Shown here one piece after another: positions 27,356 to 36,502 of a stretch of 64,000 nt of DNA. Source of the stretch: Kordiimonadaceae bacterium. GTDB taxonomy: Bacteria > Pseudomonadota > Alphaproteobacteria > Sphingomonadales > Kordiimonadaceae. Position 1 is the stretch's first letter, and each line of letters starts with the position of its first letter. Under the pieces are notes generated by a model. It searched no databases and was not told the origin of the DNA. It worked only from the letters and a program-made list of their open reading frames with translations. The translations under genes and the position numbers were made by a program. Where the stretch lies: NCBI GenBank assembly GCA_017640725.1, contig JAEPQB010000001.1, positions 868,001-932,000 on the forward strand, in the 5' to 3' direction.

Positions 27356-27413
27356 TCGGCGCGAGTAGCGCAATTCTTCATCTCAGCATTTCAGGCTTTG
27401 GGACTCCTAGATC

Positions 27414-28319
27414 GTGGATAAACAGCAGAAAAAACTACAACGTAAAGCCGCGACCCTTGTTGAAGGGTTGCCCTACATGCGCAAATACAGCGGGGAGACC
27501 TTTGTTATTAAGTATGGCGGTCACGCCATGGGCAGCAAAAAACTGGCCCGGCAATTTGCACAGGACATCACCCTGCTGAGACAGGTTGGCATCTTCCCGG
27601 TGATTGTGCACGGCGGGGGCCCGCAAATCGGCGAAATGCTGTCCCGGCTTTCGATCAAAAGCGAATTCATAGACGGTTTGCGCGTGACCACCAAGGCCAC
27701 TGTTGAAGTGGCTGAGATGGTGCTGTGCGGTTCGGTTTGCAAATCTATCGTCGCAGACATCAACGCCGTTGGCGGTCGTGCGATTGGCCTTTCGGGTAAA
27801 GACAGCAATCTGGTTACCGCCCGCAAGGTTCAGCGTACAAAACCTGATCCGGACTCGAACCTTGAGCAAGTCATAGATTTGGGGTTTGTCGGCGAACCCG
27901 CGGTCGTGGATGCCACCATTTTGCGCCAGAGTATTGACAACGGGATCATTCCCGTTGTGTCCCCGATCGCCATGGGCGACGACGGCAACACCTACAACAT
28001 CAATGCGGACACAATGGCGGGTGCCATTGCCGGTGCCCTGAAGGCCCGCCGTTTTGTTCTGCTAACAGACGTGCCGGGTGTTCTGGACGGCGAGGGTGAG
28101 ATGATCGCCGAACTGACCGAAACCGAAATTAATGACCTGAAGCAAAAGGGCGTTATCAGCGGAGGCATGATCCCAAAAGTTGAGACATGCCTGAATGCAC
28201 TGCACGAAGGTGTGCGCGGTGCTGTTATTTTGGATGGGCGCGTAAAGCACGCCATTTTGCTCGAGATATTTACCGAGAGCGGTGCAGGCACACTAATCCG
28301 AGGCAGCGCACCTGCATAA
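27414..28319 (+). CDS. argB: Acetylglutamate kinase
   Basis: Second step of arginine synthesis: N-acetylglutamate plus ATP to the 5-phosphate. 301 residues, usual for the family. Substrate loop [12 protein letters not shown] near 65-76, FIDGLRVT near 84-91, and [13 protein letters not shown] near 250-262 match the amino-acid kinase fold. GTG start at 27414. In many alphaproteobacteria it is followed by the HAD nucleotidase and dapD-dapE; here three minus-strand genes sit in between. Its stop is 13 nt from the facing DUF2059 stop. Feedback by arginine is likely from family but not visible. Confidence 0.95.
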   Translation: MDKQQKKLQRKAATLVEGLPYMRKYSGETFVIKYGGHAMGSKKLARQFAQDITLLRQVGIFPVIVHGGGPQIGEMLSRLSIKSEFIDGLRVTTKATVEVAEMVLCGSVCKSIVADINAVGGRAIGLSGKDSNLVTARKVQRTKPDPDSNLEQVIDLGFVGEPAVVDATILRQSIDNGIIPVVSPIAMGDDGNTYNINADTMAGAIAGALKARRFVLLTDVPGVLDGEGEMIAELTETEINDLKQKGVISGGMIPKVETCLNALHEGVRGAVILDGRVKHAILLEIFTESGAGTLIRGSAPA

Positions 28320-28332
28320 ACCAGATCGCCAA

Positions 28333-28839
28333 TTACTCGGTCATCGCAAGCACGGCCTGCATGTTTCTGGAAAACTTCTGAGCGACAGGGATAATATGCG
28401 ACTGGGCCCAGGTCTGGCTTTTAAGCGCCACTTCTGCGCCAAGTTCAATGCCGCCCTGAGCAAACCGTTGGCCCAGGTCAGACTCGTAAAACTCGATCAA
28501 TCCTTGCAGGTCTTCTTTACTGAACTTTTGCGCATACAGAACCGTCATTTCCTCAAGCAATGGTTCAAAAGCAACGGTAAAATCTGCGGTAAACTGATCA
28601 ATGGCCTTCTTGAGTGCAACTTGTTGCGCGTCTGACAAGTCACCAATTTTTCCTGAAGACCGCATGCCGGCCATCTGTTGTTCCATCATGGCCGGCATCA
28701 TTTTTTCAATGGCCTCGGTGGCGCGGGTCAGTTCAATGATGCGTTTGGCAAGGGCCAGCTTGTTTTCATCAACTTCTTGAGAAGTGGCAGGTTGCACAAA
28801 GAAAACAAAAAAGGAAAAAACAACCGCTAGATATTTCAT
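28333..28839 (-). CDS. DUF2059 domain protein, secreted
   Basis: A 168-residue protein with a cleaved signal peptide (about 1-20, ending ATSQE). The rest is helical, with the family core LYAQKFSKEDLQGLIEFYESDLGQRF near 107-132. DUF2059 proteins are common in proteobacteria and lack a known role. The gene lies 74 nt downstream of the DUF2336 gene on the same strand, so co-transcription is possible but not required. It converges with argB, 13 nt between stops. Confidence 0.82.
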   Translation of the reverse strand: MKYLAVVFSFFVFFVQPATSQEVDENKLALAKRIIELTRATEAIEKMMPAMMEQQMAGMRSSGKIGDLSDAQQVALKKAIDQFTADFTVAFEPLLEEMTVLYAQKFSKEDLQGLIEFYESDLGQRFAQGGIELGAEVALKSQTWAQSHIIPVAQKFSRNMQAVLAMTE

Positions 28840-28913
28840 CGATAGGCTCCAAACTAAATCGTATTAAATTAGTATTCAGCCTACAATAAGCAGTCTATGC
28901 GCGCAAAGTAGTC

Positions 28914-30182
28914 TTAGTCTTTTTCTGTGAAATAGCTGAGATGCCACTCCAGCTCATCTTCCTTGATCGGATATTTGGTGCCATGCTTTGCGTGCAGCAG
29001 CTGCGCCGTGGGAACAAGCGCAAACTTGGTCTGAACCTCGTAAGCTGTGCGCATGGAAAGCTCAGCTTTCCAGCACAATGCAGTTACAGCGCGACCACTT
29101 TTTGACAGGATGACCTGACGCACGGTTTCCGCAGGCAGGTCAGACATCACAGCCAGGCATTGCATCAACAGTTCGCGCCGGTTTTTGGTAATTTGCTCAA
29201 CAACAAACGCATCATCCAACATACCGCGCTCAAAGAAATCCTGCGCTTTGAGGGCGAGCTTTTTGGCCTCATCGTCACCAACTTTTTCAGCAGCCAACCG
29301 GTCTCGCACCTTCTCCAGCAGTTCCTCCGCCTGATCTTCCGAAAGCTCGCTCTGCTCCATCATCGCATGCACCAGGGCTGAAGCCACAAATCCGGCGATG
29401 CGTTTCATCGCCCGCACAGAAAGTTGTGGCTTGAGGGCGAGCGGTTTGTGAAGGTCTTCAACCGATTCAGCCTGCGAGATAATTTGATCGAGCGTGTCTT
29501 CGCGAATTTGCGCATTGGAGTTGGTCAAAAGGGCGGAGATCGCTGGCACATCAAGCGTGCCTGCGATATCGGATGAAACATCCTCGCTCACAAGTTCCCG
29601 GCGCGCGATAGCCTCTAGCGCTTTTGAGCTCGTGCCGGCCGCTATAATCTCGCGGAGGTCATCATCGTTCAAAAGGGGCGAGTATTGGAGGATAGGCCCA
29701 CAAACAATATCTTCGATATCGCGCGCCAGCCGATCAACCAGGCTTTTGGGAACAAACTCAGTTTTCTTGATCTCTTCCGCGACCATCGCCCGAACTTTGG
29801 GTAGTTGGTCTTGAGCCAGTTCTTCCAGAAGCTTGATCGACTTGTCCCGCAGCGATTTTTGTTCGGCCGAAGACATATCCGGCACCAGCCGGCCAATTTT
29901 ACGGGCGAGCTCGGCGCGAACCTCATCGTCCTGGTCATTTTTCAGGATTTCGTCAGCCTGTATGGGCGTTGACGGGTTCGCAGCGATGGCCCGGCGAACA
30001 GAAACGGCTTCGTCTTCCGCCAAATAATAAAGAACTTCCGGGCGCGCGTCCTTGCGGCTCGCAAGCTGGCGCTTTTGTCGCTCTGACCCCGCTTTCAGAA
30101 TGGACTGTTCGTCCTCCACACTTAACGTCTTGGGCAGATCCTTTTCGCCCGCAAACATGGACTTCAGCTTTTTGAGCATCAA
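28914..30182 (-). CDS. DUF2336 domain protein
   Basis: A 422-residue soluble protein made of helix repeats. The stretch AVSVRRAIAANPSTP near residue 60 is the core repeat of DUF2336, a family common in alphaproteobacteria with HEAT-like character. DUF2336 proteins often occur beside signalling genes, but no function is assigned. The ATG overlaps the stop of the diguanylate cyclase as ATGA, so the cyclase is translated first and this protein is coupled to it. No membrane segment is seen. A role as partner or effector in c-di-GMP signalling is inference. Confidence 0.8.
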   Translation of the reverse strand: MMLKKLKSMFAGEKDLPKTLSVEDEQSILKAGSERQKRQLASRKDARPEVLYYLAEDEAVSVRRAIAANPSTPIQADEILKNDQDDEVRAELARKIGRLVPDMSSAEQKSLRDKSIKLLEELAQDQLPKVRAMVAEEIKKTEFVPKSLVDRLARDIEDIVCGPILQYSPLLNDDDLREIIAAGTSSKALEAIARRELVSEDVSSDIAGTLDVPAISALLTNSNAQIREDTLDQIISQAESVEDLHKPLALKPQLSVRAMKRIAGFVASALVHAMMEQSELSEDQAEELLEKVRDRLAAEKVGDDEAKKLALKAQDFFERGMLDDAFVVEQITKNRRELLMQCLAVMSDLPAETVRQVILSKSGRAVTALCWKAELSMRTAYEVQTKFALVPTAQLLHAKHGTKYPIKEDELEWHLSYFTEKD

Positions 30183-31837
30183 ACAGTACTCCCTGCCGAA
30201 ACTTTGTCGGATGTTGGTGTTGCGGCAAGGGCCACATTACTGCGACCGGCTTTTTTCACCTCATAGAGCGCGGCGTCAGCGCGCTCCGACATTTCGATGA
30301 AGGAGAGATCAATCCCTGGCAAGGACGGACACACTCCAACGGACGCAGACAGCCTGAGGTCGCCCGCACCAATTTTTTCCCGAATGCCTGGCATCGCATC
30401 AATCAGCGCGCGCGCCTTCAGCGCCGCATCGGCTGGCGCAATGTCTTCAATCCACAAAACAAACTCGTCACCGCCGTAACGACCAACCACGTCGCACGCC
30501 CGCACCAGAGTTTGCATGGTGTCGGCCACCAGCTTGATCGCTTGGTCTCCTGCCTTATGGCCCAAGGTGTCGTTGACTTCCTTGAAGTGGTCAAGGTCAA
30601 CAAACAACAAACACCCAGACTGACCAGAACGGCACTGGTGGCGCAGGCGCCGCTCGACCGCGTCAACAAAAGCACGCCTGTTCATAATGCCAGTGAGCTC
30701 ATCAATGGATGACAACCGCTCCAACCGGTCAATCAGTTGCGCCTTACCGAACGCCGCAGCAAGAGACGTCATGACATCGGTGAGTAGCGCACGCTCCTGA
30801 TTGGACCATGGGAAATTCTCGGCATCCCTGCACATCACAAGCATGCCAATACCTTTTTCATTTTCCTCAAGCCTGACAGCAAGGTGCGTCATTTCGGCAT
30901 CCTTGATCTCGGCAATAGGCTCTCCAAGCTCTTCCAGGTCGCGCCATATCTGGTCTATGTTCGGCAAAAACGTGCTGTCGCCACAGACGGCCGCAGGCAC
31001 AAGGCCTTCCGGGTATTTGACAATGGCCCAAACCTGCTCAGCGCGCAAAACCTCCAATAATTCATTGGACGCGCTGCCAAGCAGCTCTTCTGCAGTATGG
31101 GCCGTATTCAACAATCCAACGATGCGCTGCTGCAGCGCAAGGCGCAGGTTATCCATGCGGGTTTGTCTGCCGTCTTCCACTTGGTCTGACACATCGCGGC
31201 AAACACCCCTCACGCCGATGAATTTGTCGCCGTCAAACCTGGGCTCCATGGAGAAACTGACCCAGCCCGTGGAACCATCCGGCAGCGTCACAGCCACGTC
31301 TTCAAATGTGCTTTCCGTACGCACAGAAAATGGATTGCGCGCCGGCGCCCGCCCATTGCTCCAAAAAAAGCTGTCAGAATTTCGACCAAGCCAGCCTTCT
31401 ACAGTTTGGCCGAATGCTTCCGCAGGTGAAAGGAATACAAAATTCCTGTCAGCATCAACTTCGAAACTCAAATCCACTGCTCGGTCGAGAAGGCCCTTAA
31501 AGAGCGATCGACTGTCCAAAAGCGCTTGTGTCATTTTGTCAGCAACTGTGGTGTCGCGTGCGACAACCAGAACATCCTTGTCGCGCACCACGACGGTTAC
31601 GCTATATCGGGCGCCGCCGGCTCGCACCCAGCGGGTCTCTACAACCGCACCTCCAGCACGCGCTGCCTTAACCGCAGCCTGAATATCAGGTTGCTTGTCG
31701 AGCCAAGCGTTTACCAGTGGGTCGGCGCTTCCGCTGCGATCAATGATCTGATCATTTTCGCCTATCGTCATCGCACACGACGACGAGTCGGCAAGGGATG
31801 CCGCCGAAGCGTTTTGGCTTTTTAAGAACTTTAACAT
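30179..31837 (-). CDS. PAS-GAF-GGDEF diguanylate cyclase
   Basis: A 552-residue soluble protein expected to make c-di-GMP from two GTP. Domains in order: N-terminal PAS-like region (about 1-100), a PAS domain (about 115-215), a GAF-like domain (about 235-370), and GGDEF (about 375-535). The active site is intact GGDEF at 455-459. The product-inhibition site R-x-x-D is present five residues before it (RACD at 446-449). No EAL domain. ATGA overlap with the DUF2336 gene. A perfect TTAA-N7-TTAA site lies about 80 nt upstream of its start. Confidence 0.92.
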   Translation of the reverse strand: MLKFLKSQNASAASLADSSSCAMTIGENDQIIDRSGSADPLVNAWLDKQPDIQAAVKAARAGGAVVETRWVRAGGARYSVTVVVRDKDVLVVARDTTVADKMTQALLDSRSLFKGLLDRAVDLSFEVDADRNFVFLSPAEAFGQTVEGWLGRNSDSFFWSNGRAPARNPFSVRTESTFEDVAVTLPDGSTGWVSFSMEPRFDGDKFIGVRGVCRDVSDQVEDGRQTRMDNLRLALQQRIVGLLNTAHTAEELLGSASNELLEVLRAEQVWAIVKYPEGLVPAAVCGDSTFLPNIDQIWRDLEELGEPIAEIKDAEMTHLAVRLEENEKGIGMLVMCRDAENFPWSNQERALLTDVMTSLAAAFGKAQLIDRLERLSSIDELTGIMNRRAFVDAVERRLRHQCRSGQSGCLLFVDLDHFKEVNDTLGHKAGDQAIKLVADTMQTLVRACDVVGRYGGDEFVLWIEDIAPADAALKARALIDAMPGIREKIGAGDLRLSASVGVCPSLPGIDLSFIEMSERADAALYEVKKAGRSNVALAATPTSDKVSAGSTV

Positions 31838-31915
31838 GCCGCCCCAAACTTGGTGTCCCAGAACCGCAACTGTTCGGCCTAGAATCTAATGCTCTCGTAA
31901 GGTAAGAGGACAGGG

Positions 31916-31930
31916 TTAAAGTTGTTTTAA
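31916..31930. promoter_or_regulatory. CtrA-type site TTAA-N7-TTAA
   Basis: Two TTAA half-sites, 31916-31919 and 31927-31930, separated by exactly 7 nt; a third TTAA is at 31940-31943. This is the consensus spacing for CtrA, the cell-cycle regulator of alphaproteobacteria. It lies in the 130-nt divergent gap between the cyclase start at 31837 and the HAD gene start at 31968. CtrA could act on either gene. Only sequence match supports this. Confidence 0.5.
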
Positions 31931-31967
31931 CGCCAATCGTTAAATGCATGACCAGAATGGAGTAATT

Positions 31968-32657
31968 GTGACCCAGCAACCGCACCTGGCTGAAGAATTC
32001 CGCGATCGGGACATCTATGTCTTCGATTTGGACAACACTTTGTACCCGGCAGAAAGCAACTTGTTCGCACAAGTTGACGTTAAAATTGGGGAATATGTCC
32101 AAAATCTGCTGTCGCTGGGCCCTGTTGAGGCGCGCACCCTGCAAAAGCAGTATTTGGTCAATCACGGCACCACGCTGAAGGGTCTGATGGAGAACCATGA
32201 CGTGGACCCGCAGCACTATCTGGATGCTGTGCACGATATTGATATGGCACCCATCAAATCAGACCCAGCCCTGCGCAAGTCGCTTGAAGCGCTTGAAGGC
32301 CGCCGCATCGTCTTCACCAATGCAGATGAAACCTACGCAAAACGGGTGCTGGAGCGCCTCGGTGTCGCAGACCTGATGGAAGGTATCTTCGATATTCATG
32401 CTGCAAATCTGGACCCAAAGCCGAAACCCGCAGTTTATGACAAGTTCCTGAGCGACCACGATGTGGACCCGGCACGCGCCATCATGTTTGAAGATATGGC
32501 CCGCAACTTGGTGCCTGCGCATTCGCTTGGCATGGCCACTGTTTGGATCAACACAGGTTCACCCTGGGGCGAGCAAGGTCATGACCCGGAAACAGTGCAT
32601 GCGGAAACCGATTTGCTGAACAATTGGCTCAAAGGATATTTATCCAACAAAGCCTGA
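31968..32657 (+). CDS. Pyrimidine 5-prime-nucleotidase, HAD family
   Basis: A 229-residue HAD phosphatase. Motif I YVFDLDNTLYP has the nucleophile D20 and acid D22; motif II is IVFTNAD; motif III/IV is PKPKP with FEDMARN. The set matches the SDT1/pyrimidine 5-prime-nucleotidase group. I use GTG at 31968 because GGAG lies 5 nt upstream; the ATG at 31944 has none. In alphaproteobacteria this gene is usually just before dapD, as here (136 nt upstream). Substrate specificity within nucleotides is inferred from family. Confidence 0.86.
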   Translation: MTQQPHLAEEFRDRDIYVFDLDNTLYPAESNLFAQVDVKIGEYVQNLLSLGPVEARTLQKQYLVNHGTTLKGLMENHDVDPQHYLDAVHDIDMAPIKSDPALRKSLEALEGRRIVFTNADETYAKRVLERLGVADLMEGIFDIHAANLDPKPKPAVYDKFLSDHDVDPARAIMFEDMARNLVPAHSLGMATVWINTGSPWGEQGHDPETVHAETDLLNNWLKGYLSNKA

Positions 32658-32703
32658 ATTTCTCTTGGCTGGCACTCTGTCGTTTTCGTGAAGCAGCACT
32701 GGA

Positions 32704-32731
32704 TTGACTTGAAGCCAAGGAACGCTATTGT
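32704..32731 (+). promoter_or_regulatory. Candidate dapD promoter
   Basis: TTGACT at 32704-32709 and TATTGT at 32726-32731, 16 nt apart, ending about 62 nt ahead of the dapD ATG. Five of six and four of six consensus bases. Positional support only. Confidence 0.4.
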
Positions 32732-32793
32732 TTGCGCGCTTTTTGGAAGCCACAAAAACAAGCAGCCCGAAGAAGAATTAGAAAGAGCCGACC

Positions 32794-33639
32794 ATGGACA
32801 CCGCCGCCCTAGAACAAACCATCAATGACGCCTTTGAAGCCCGCGACACTATCGACAGCCGCACTTCAGGGGCCGTGCGCGATGCAGTGAAAGAAGCCCT
32901 TGCCCTTCTGGATGACGGTACCCTGCGTGTTGCCAGCAAAAATGATGATGGCTGGCAAGTTCATCAGTGGCTGAAAAAGGCGGTATTGCTCTCTTTCCGC
33001 TTGAACGAAATGGAAACCATCGCTGGCGGTCCTGGCGAAAACACCAACTGGTGGGACAAGGTGCCAAGCAAATTCGAAGGTTGGGGCGCTCAACAGTTTG
33101 CTGCCGCAGGCTTTCGCGCGGTACCTGGCGCCATCGTGCGCCGGTCTGCTTTCATCGGCAAAGGTGCCGTGCTCATGCCATCATTCGTAAATTTGGGTGC
33201 TTTTGTCGATGAAGGCACCATGGTGGACACATGGGCGACCGTCGGCAGCTGCGCGCAAATTGGCAAGAATGTGCACATCTCAGGCGGCGCGGGCATTGGC
33301 GGCGTTCTGGAGCCTTTGCAGGCGGGCCCCGTCATTATTGAAGACAACTGCTTTGTTGGTGCACGCGCAGAAGTCGCTGAAGGCGTTGTTGTTGAAGAAG
33401 GGTCCGTGCTTTCCATGGGCGTATTCCTGGGCGCTTCCACCAAAATCATTGACCGCGCCACTGGCGAAACATTCATTGGCCGCGTACCAGCCTACAGCGT
33501 GGTTGTGCCCGGTTCACTGCCAGGCAAACCGCTACCTGACGGCTCGATGGGGCCAAGCCTTTACTGCGCCGTAATTGTGAAACGAGTTGATGAGCGCACG
33601 CGTTCAAAAACCTCCATCAACGACCTGCTGAGAGACTAA
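32794..33639 (+). CDS. dapD: Tetrahydrodipicolinate N-succinyltransferase
   Basis: Succinylates tetrahydrodipicolinate from succinyl-CoA in the lysine and diaminopimelate pathway. 281 residues. The central part is a left-handed parallel beta-helix with hexapeptide steps ([39 protein letters not shown], about 128-165, read in six-residue turns) and the conserved GGVLEPLQA. The start ATG at 32794 has GAAAGAG upstream. The next gene, dapE, starts one base after its stop, so they form an operon; its product goes through DapC to DapE. Confidence 0.96.
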   Translation: MDTAALEQTINDAFEARDTIDSRTSGAVRDAVKEALALLDDGTLRVASKNDDGWQVHQWLKKAVLLSFRLNEMETIAGGPGENTNWWDKVPSKFEGWGAQQFAAAGFRAVPGAIVRRSAFIGKGAVLMPSFVNLGAFVDEGTMVDTWATVGSCAQIGKNVHISGGAGIGGVLEPLQAGPVIIEDNCFVGARAEVAEGVVVEEGSVLSMGVFLGASTKIIDRATGETFIGRVPAYSVVVPGSLPGKPLPDGSMGPSLYCAVIVKRVDERTRSKTSINDLLRD

Positions 33640-33640
33640 C

Positions 33641-34783
33641 GTGGCGCTCGTTGACCCCATTAAACTGTCGCAGGACCTTATCCGTCACCCCAGTGTAACA
33701 CCCGACAATGGTGACACGCTCGACTTACTGGCTTCAGAGCTTGCGGCCCTAGGCTTCAAGTGTGAGAAGCTCACGTTTGAGGAAGAAGGCACAGACCCAG
33801 TGCCAAACCTGTATGCACGTCGCGGGTCGGCAGAACCCAATGTCTGTTTTGCCGGTCACACAGACGTTGTGCCAGTGGGTGCCCTGAAAAACTGGAGCGT
33901 TGATCCTTTCGCCGCTGAAATCAGAGACGGCAACCTGTTTGGGCGCGGCGCCTCGGACATGAAATCAGCCATCGCAGCATTTGTAGCTGCCGTCAGCCGG
34001 TTTTTAGAAACCGGCAATCCAAATGGTTCCATCTCGCTTCTGATTACCGGCGACGAAGAAGGCCCGGCGATCAATGGCACCAAAAAGGTGCTCGATTGGA
34101 TGGTCGAAAACGGCGAAAAAATCGATATGTGCGTGGTGGGGGAACCCACCAACCCAATGGAACTCGGGCAAATGGTCAAAGTAGGCCGCCGGGGCAGCTT
34201 GCACGGCATGTTGACCATTGAGGGCATTCAGGGCCATGTGGCCTACCCTGACCGGGCTAAGAACCCGATCCCGGCACTGGTTGCAGTTCTTGCGGAACTT
34301 GAAAAAGAGCCGCTTGATAACGGCAACGACCTGTTCCAGCCATCAAATCTGGAAATTGTGAATGTTGAGGTTGGAAATGACAGCCACAATGTGATCCCCG
34401 CCGAAGCCCATGCCCGCTTCAATGTGCGCTTCAATAACGAGTTTTCACCAGAAAGCCTGCAAGCGGAGTTGATCCGCCGCATGGACCGTGCTGGCGAAGA
34501 CTATAAAATTGATTGGTGGGTATCAGGCGACAGCTTCCTGACCGAAAAAGGTCCACTGTCGGATGCGGTTGCGCGAGCGGTCACGTCTGTCACAGGACAA
34601 ACGCCAGAACTTTCCACAACCGGCGGCACATCAGACGCGCGCTTCATCAAAGATATGTGCCCTGTTGTGGAGTTTGGACTTGTTGGTGCCACGATGCACA
34701 AAATTGACGAGCATGTTGCCGTGTCGGATATCGAGTCGTTGACACAAATCTATGAACTGATCCTGGCGGAGCTATTGCCATAA
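33641..34783 (+). CDS. dapE: Succinyl-diaminopimelate desuccinylase
   Basis: Hydrolyses N-succinyl-LL-diaminopimelate to LL-diaminopimelate and succinate. 380 residues, M20 zinc peptidase fold. Metal motifs: HTDVVPVG near 68-75, GRGASDMKS near 103-111, and the catalytic Glu pair in TGDEEGPA near 135. The dimerisation domain lies about 180-290 (IEGIQGHVAYPDRAKNP). The GTG start at 33641 follows the dapD stop by one base. Downstream the convergent gap carries two perfect hairpins. Confidence 0.96.
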   Translation: MALVDPIKLSQDLIRHPSVTPDNGDTLDLLASELAALGFKCEKLTFEEEGTDPVPNLYARRGSAEPNVCFAGHTDVVPVGALKNWSVDPFAAEIRDGNLFGRGASDMKSAIAAFVAAVSRFLETGNPNGSISLLITGDEEGPAINGTKKVLDWMVENGEKIDMCVVGEPTNPMELGQMVKVGRRGSLHGMLTIEGIQGHVAYPDRAKNPIPALVAVLAELEKEPLDNGNDLFQPSNLEIVNVEVGNDSHNVIPAEAHARFNVRFNNEFSPESLQAELIRRMDRAGEDYKIDWWVSGDSFLTEKGPLSDAVARAVTSVTGQTPELSTTGGTSDARFIKDMCPVVEFGLVGATMHKIDEHVAVSDIESLTQIYELILAELLP

Positions 34784-34804
34784 GCCACGGCTTTACACAA
34801 CCAA

Positions 34805-34828
34805 AAGTAAAATTATTCGATTTTACTT
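34805..34828 (+). terminator. AT-rich hairpin after dapE
   Basis: AAGTAAAAT at 34805-34813 pairs with ATTTTACTT at 34820-34828; six-base loop, followed by CTCCTTTT. It starts 21 nt after the dapE stop. The stem is AT-rich and so a weak terminator at best. Confidence 0.35.
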
Positions 34829-34989
34829 CTCCTTTTGCGTGTATTTGGTATGATGGAGAAGTTGAAGCGACTTGGTGCACCCCCACTGGGCGTTCTTGGA
34901 AAGCTGGTTGGCTTTTTGAAAGCGCCCTCGCCGTCGAGCCCACACACCCCTGCTCGTGACGGTTGTGCGATAGTTGAACCAACATTGGT

Positions 34990-35032
34990 AGCGACCGCCT
35001 CACCCCCCAGATGCATAAGCACGGCGGTCGCT
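34990..35032. repeat. GC-rich inverted repeat in the dapE/GFA gap
   Basis: AGCGACCGCC at 34990-34999 and GGCGGTCGCT at 35023-35032 are perfect reverse complements with a 23-nt loop. It ends 13 nt before the stop of the minus-strand GFA gene, so it could act as that gene's terminator or in both directions. No T-run follows on either side. An open frame over 34835-35062 has no other support. Confidence 0.45.
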
Positions 35033-35045
35033 GCCACTCCCCACT

Positions 35046-35426
35046 TCAGCGAATTGAGTTGATATTGTCTTCCCAATTTGCGCCATCAAACTCCGAAACA
35101 TTCATATTTTTGACCGTGCTTTTGTCCAAACAGTTGGCATTGACTGACCAACCGTCAGGGTGGCTTCTGGGCACATAAAATGGTTTGATCCCGCAGGTTT
35201 TGCAGAACAGGTGACGCGCCGTACCGGTGTTAAACCGATAGTCTGTGAGATTATCGGCCCCAGACGTTATCTCGAAGTCTTCGTCTTCAAGAATAAGATG
35301 CAGAAACCCGGTCATGGCACACATGGAACATGTGCAGGAAAGCACATCAATTTCAGCTGGCGCCTGAACCTCGAACGTGACTGCACCGCAGTGGCACGCA
35401 CCTGAATGTTTGATTTTGTCACTCAT
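35046..35426 (-). CDS. GFA-domain zinc protein (S-(hydroxymethyl)glutathione synthase-like)
   Basis: A 126-residue protein of the GFA/CENP-V family. Zinc cysteines: GACHCGAV near 9-16, SCTCSMC near 30-36, and CKTCGI near 74-79. These zinc sites are typical and intact. True Gfa condenses formaldehyde with glutathione, but most family members have unknown substrates. ATG at 35426 overlaps the glycosyltransferase stop as ATGA, so translation is coupled to it; AGGA lies about 8 nt before the start. Substrate not assigned. Confidence 0.85.
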   Translation of the reverse strand: MSDKIKHSGACHCGAVTFEVQAPAEIDVLSCTCSMCAMTGFLHLILEDEDFEITSGADNLTDYRFNTGTARHLFCKTCGIKPFYVPRSHPDGWSVNANCLDKSTVKNMNVSEFDGANWEDNINSIR

Positions 35427-36406
35427 GTCACGGTCCTGGATGTGGCAGCTTTTTCGCCAAATATGCCAACTAGGAGGCTGCGAAGAGGACTGGGCAAGCC
35501 GGCAATTAACCGCTTTATCTTCAGGGATGCAGGCGAACGCGCCCATGAGACATGGTGCGCAGCGACGTGGAACGCTTCGAAATCCCTGAAAGAGAAAGCC
35601 CCCTCCATTGCCCTGATCGCCGTTATCTCGATGGTCTTTTCAAACTCTGCGCGGTAGTCCGTGAACGGTTCACCGTGCTCAATGCATTCCCGCAATATGC
35701 GGATGCGACCCAAACCGTTGGCGACACTGTTGCCGGAGATGTTTTCCCCATCTTTCCTCACCCTAACGGTTATTTCCTTGTTGCAGGCCGTTTGATGGCG
35801 AACGCCAAAACGACGCGTGAGGTCCGCATCGCTCGACAAGATCCGGTTGAAGGATAGTTCAATGCCGCCCAACTCCTCATAGGCAGCCATGCGAAACATG
35901 GTTGCCGACGGGAAAACCGGGTTAAATTCCAAGAACTTTGCAACAATCCCTGTGCCCATATCGATAAAACTGTCGTCTATCGCTGTGAAGCTTTCCCAAT
36001 AGGCGCTGCCTGCTGCGGCAAACTTGTCTTTGGAAACTGCAGCCGATCCAAACTCCTCAAAATTGCTGAAGAGCATATCAGCCTCTGGCAAGGCAGCGTG
36101 TAGGTCACACAGGCGCTCCAGATGATTTTCGACCCAAAGGTCATCACTGTCACAAAGCGCAATCCAGTCACCCGATGCGTGATCGATTGCGCGCTTTCTG
36201 GCCGCCAAGCAACCAGAGTTTTCATGGGCCACAAGCTTGATTTTGTCGCCGTAGCGTTCTTTCAGTAGGTCAAGCGTGCCATCTTTTGAGCCATCATCCA
36301 GCACCACAATCTCATCTGCCGGGCGTGTTTGCGCCATCACTGCATCAATGGTTTCGGTGATCAAATGTTCCCTGTTGTAGGTATGGATCACAGCGGAAAT
36401 ACGCAT
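35423..36406 (-). CDS. Glycosyltransferase family 2
   Basis: A 327-residue soluble GT-A glycosyltransferase. It begins ISAVIHTYNREHLI, has the VVLDDGSKDGT sugar-nucleotide segment near 33-43, and ALCDSDDLW near 84-92, whose Asp-x-Asp binds the metal. No membrane helix. Start ATG at 36406 opens directly on the fold; a frame extending to 36454 adds residues not expected. It is the upstream partner of the GFA gene. Acceptor and sugar unknown; no other sugar genes are nearby, so it may act alone on a surface glycan. Confidence 0.85.
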   Translation of the reverse strand: MRISAVIHTYNREHLITETIDAVMAQTRPADEIVVLDDGSKDGTLDLLKERYGDKIKLVAHENSGCLAARKRAIDHASGDWIALCDSDDLWVENHLERLCDLHAALPEADMLFSNFEEFGSAAVSKDKFAAAGSAYWESFTAIDDSFIDMGTGIVAKFLEFNPVFPSATMFRMAAYEELGGIELSFNRILSSDADLTRRFGVRHQTACNKEITVRVRKDGENISGNSVANGLGRIRILRECIEHGEPFTDYRAEFEKTIEITAIRAMEGAFSFRDFEAFHVAAHHVSWARSPASLKIKRLIAGLPSPLRSLLVGIFGEKAATSRTVT

Positions 36407-36502
36407 GGTGTTGCTCGGTATTGCTTTTAGCTCTTTATGGTTAATGCAAACCATAGCGCAACTGACAGCGCTTACAATAGGCTTGGGAGATCGCTTCGCC
36501 GG

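Noticed and set aside
34835-35062. Open frame of 75 codons on the plus strand in the dapE/GFA gap
   Set aside because: No ribosome site, Pro/Ser-rich with no motif, and it runs through two hairpins.
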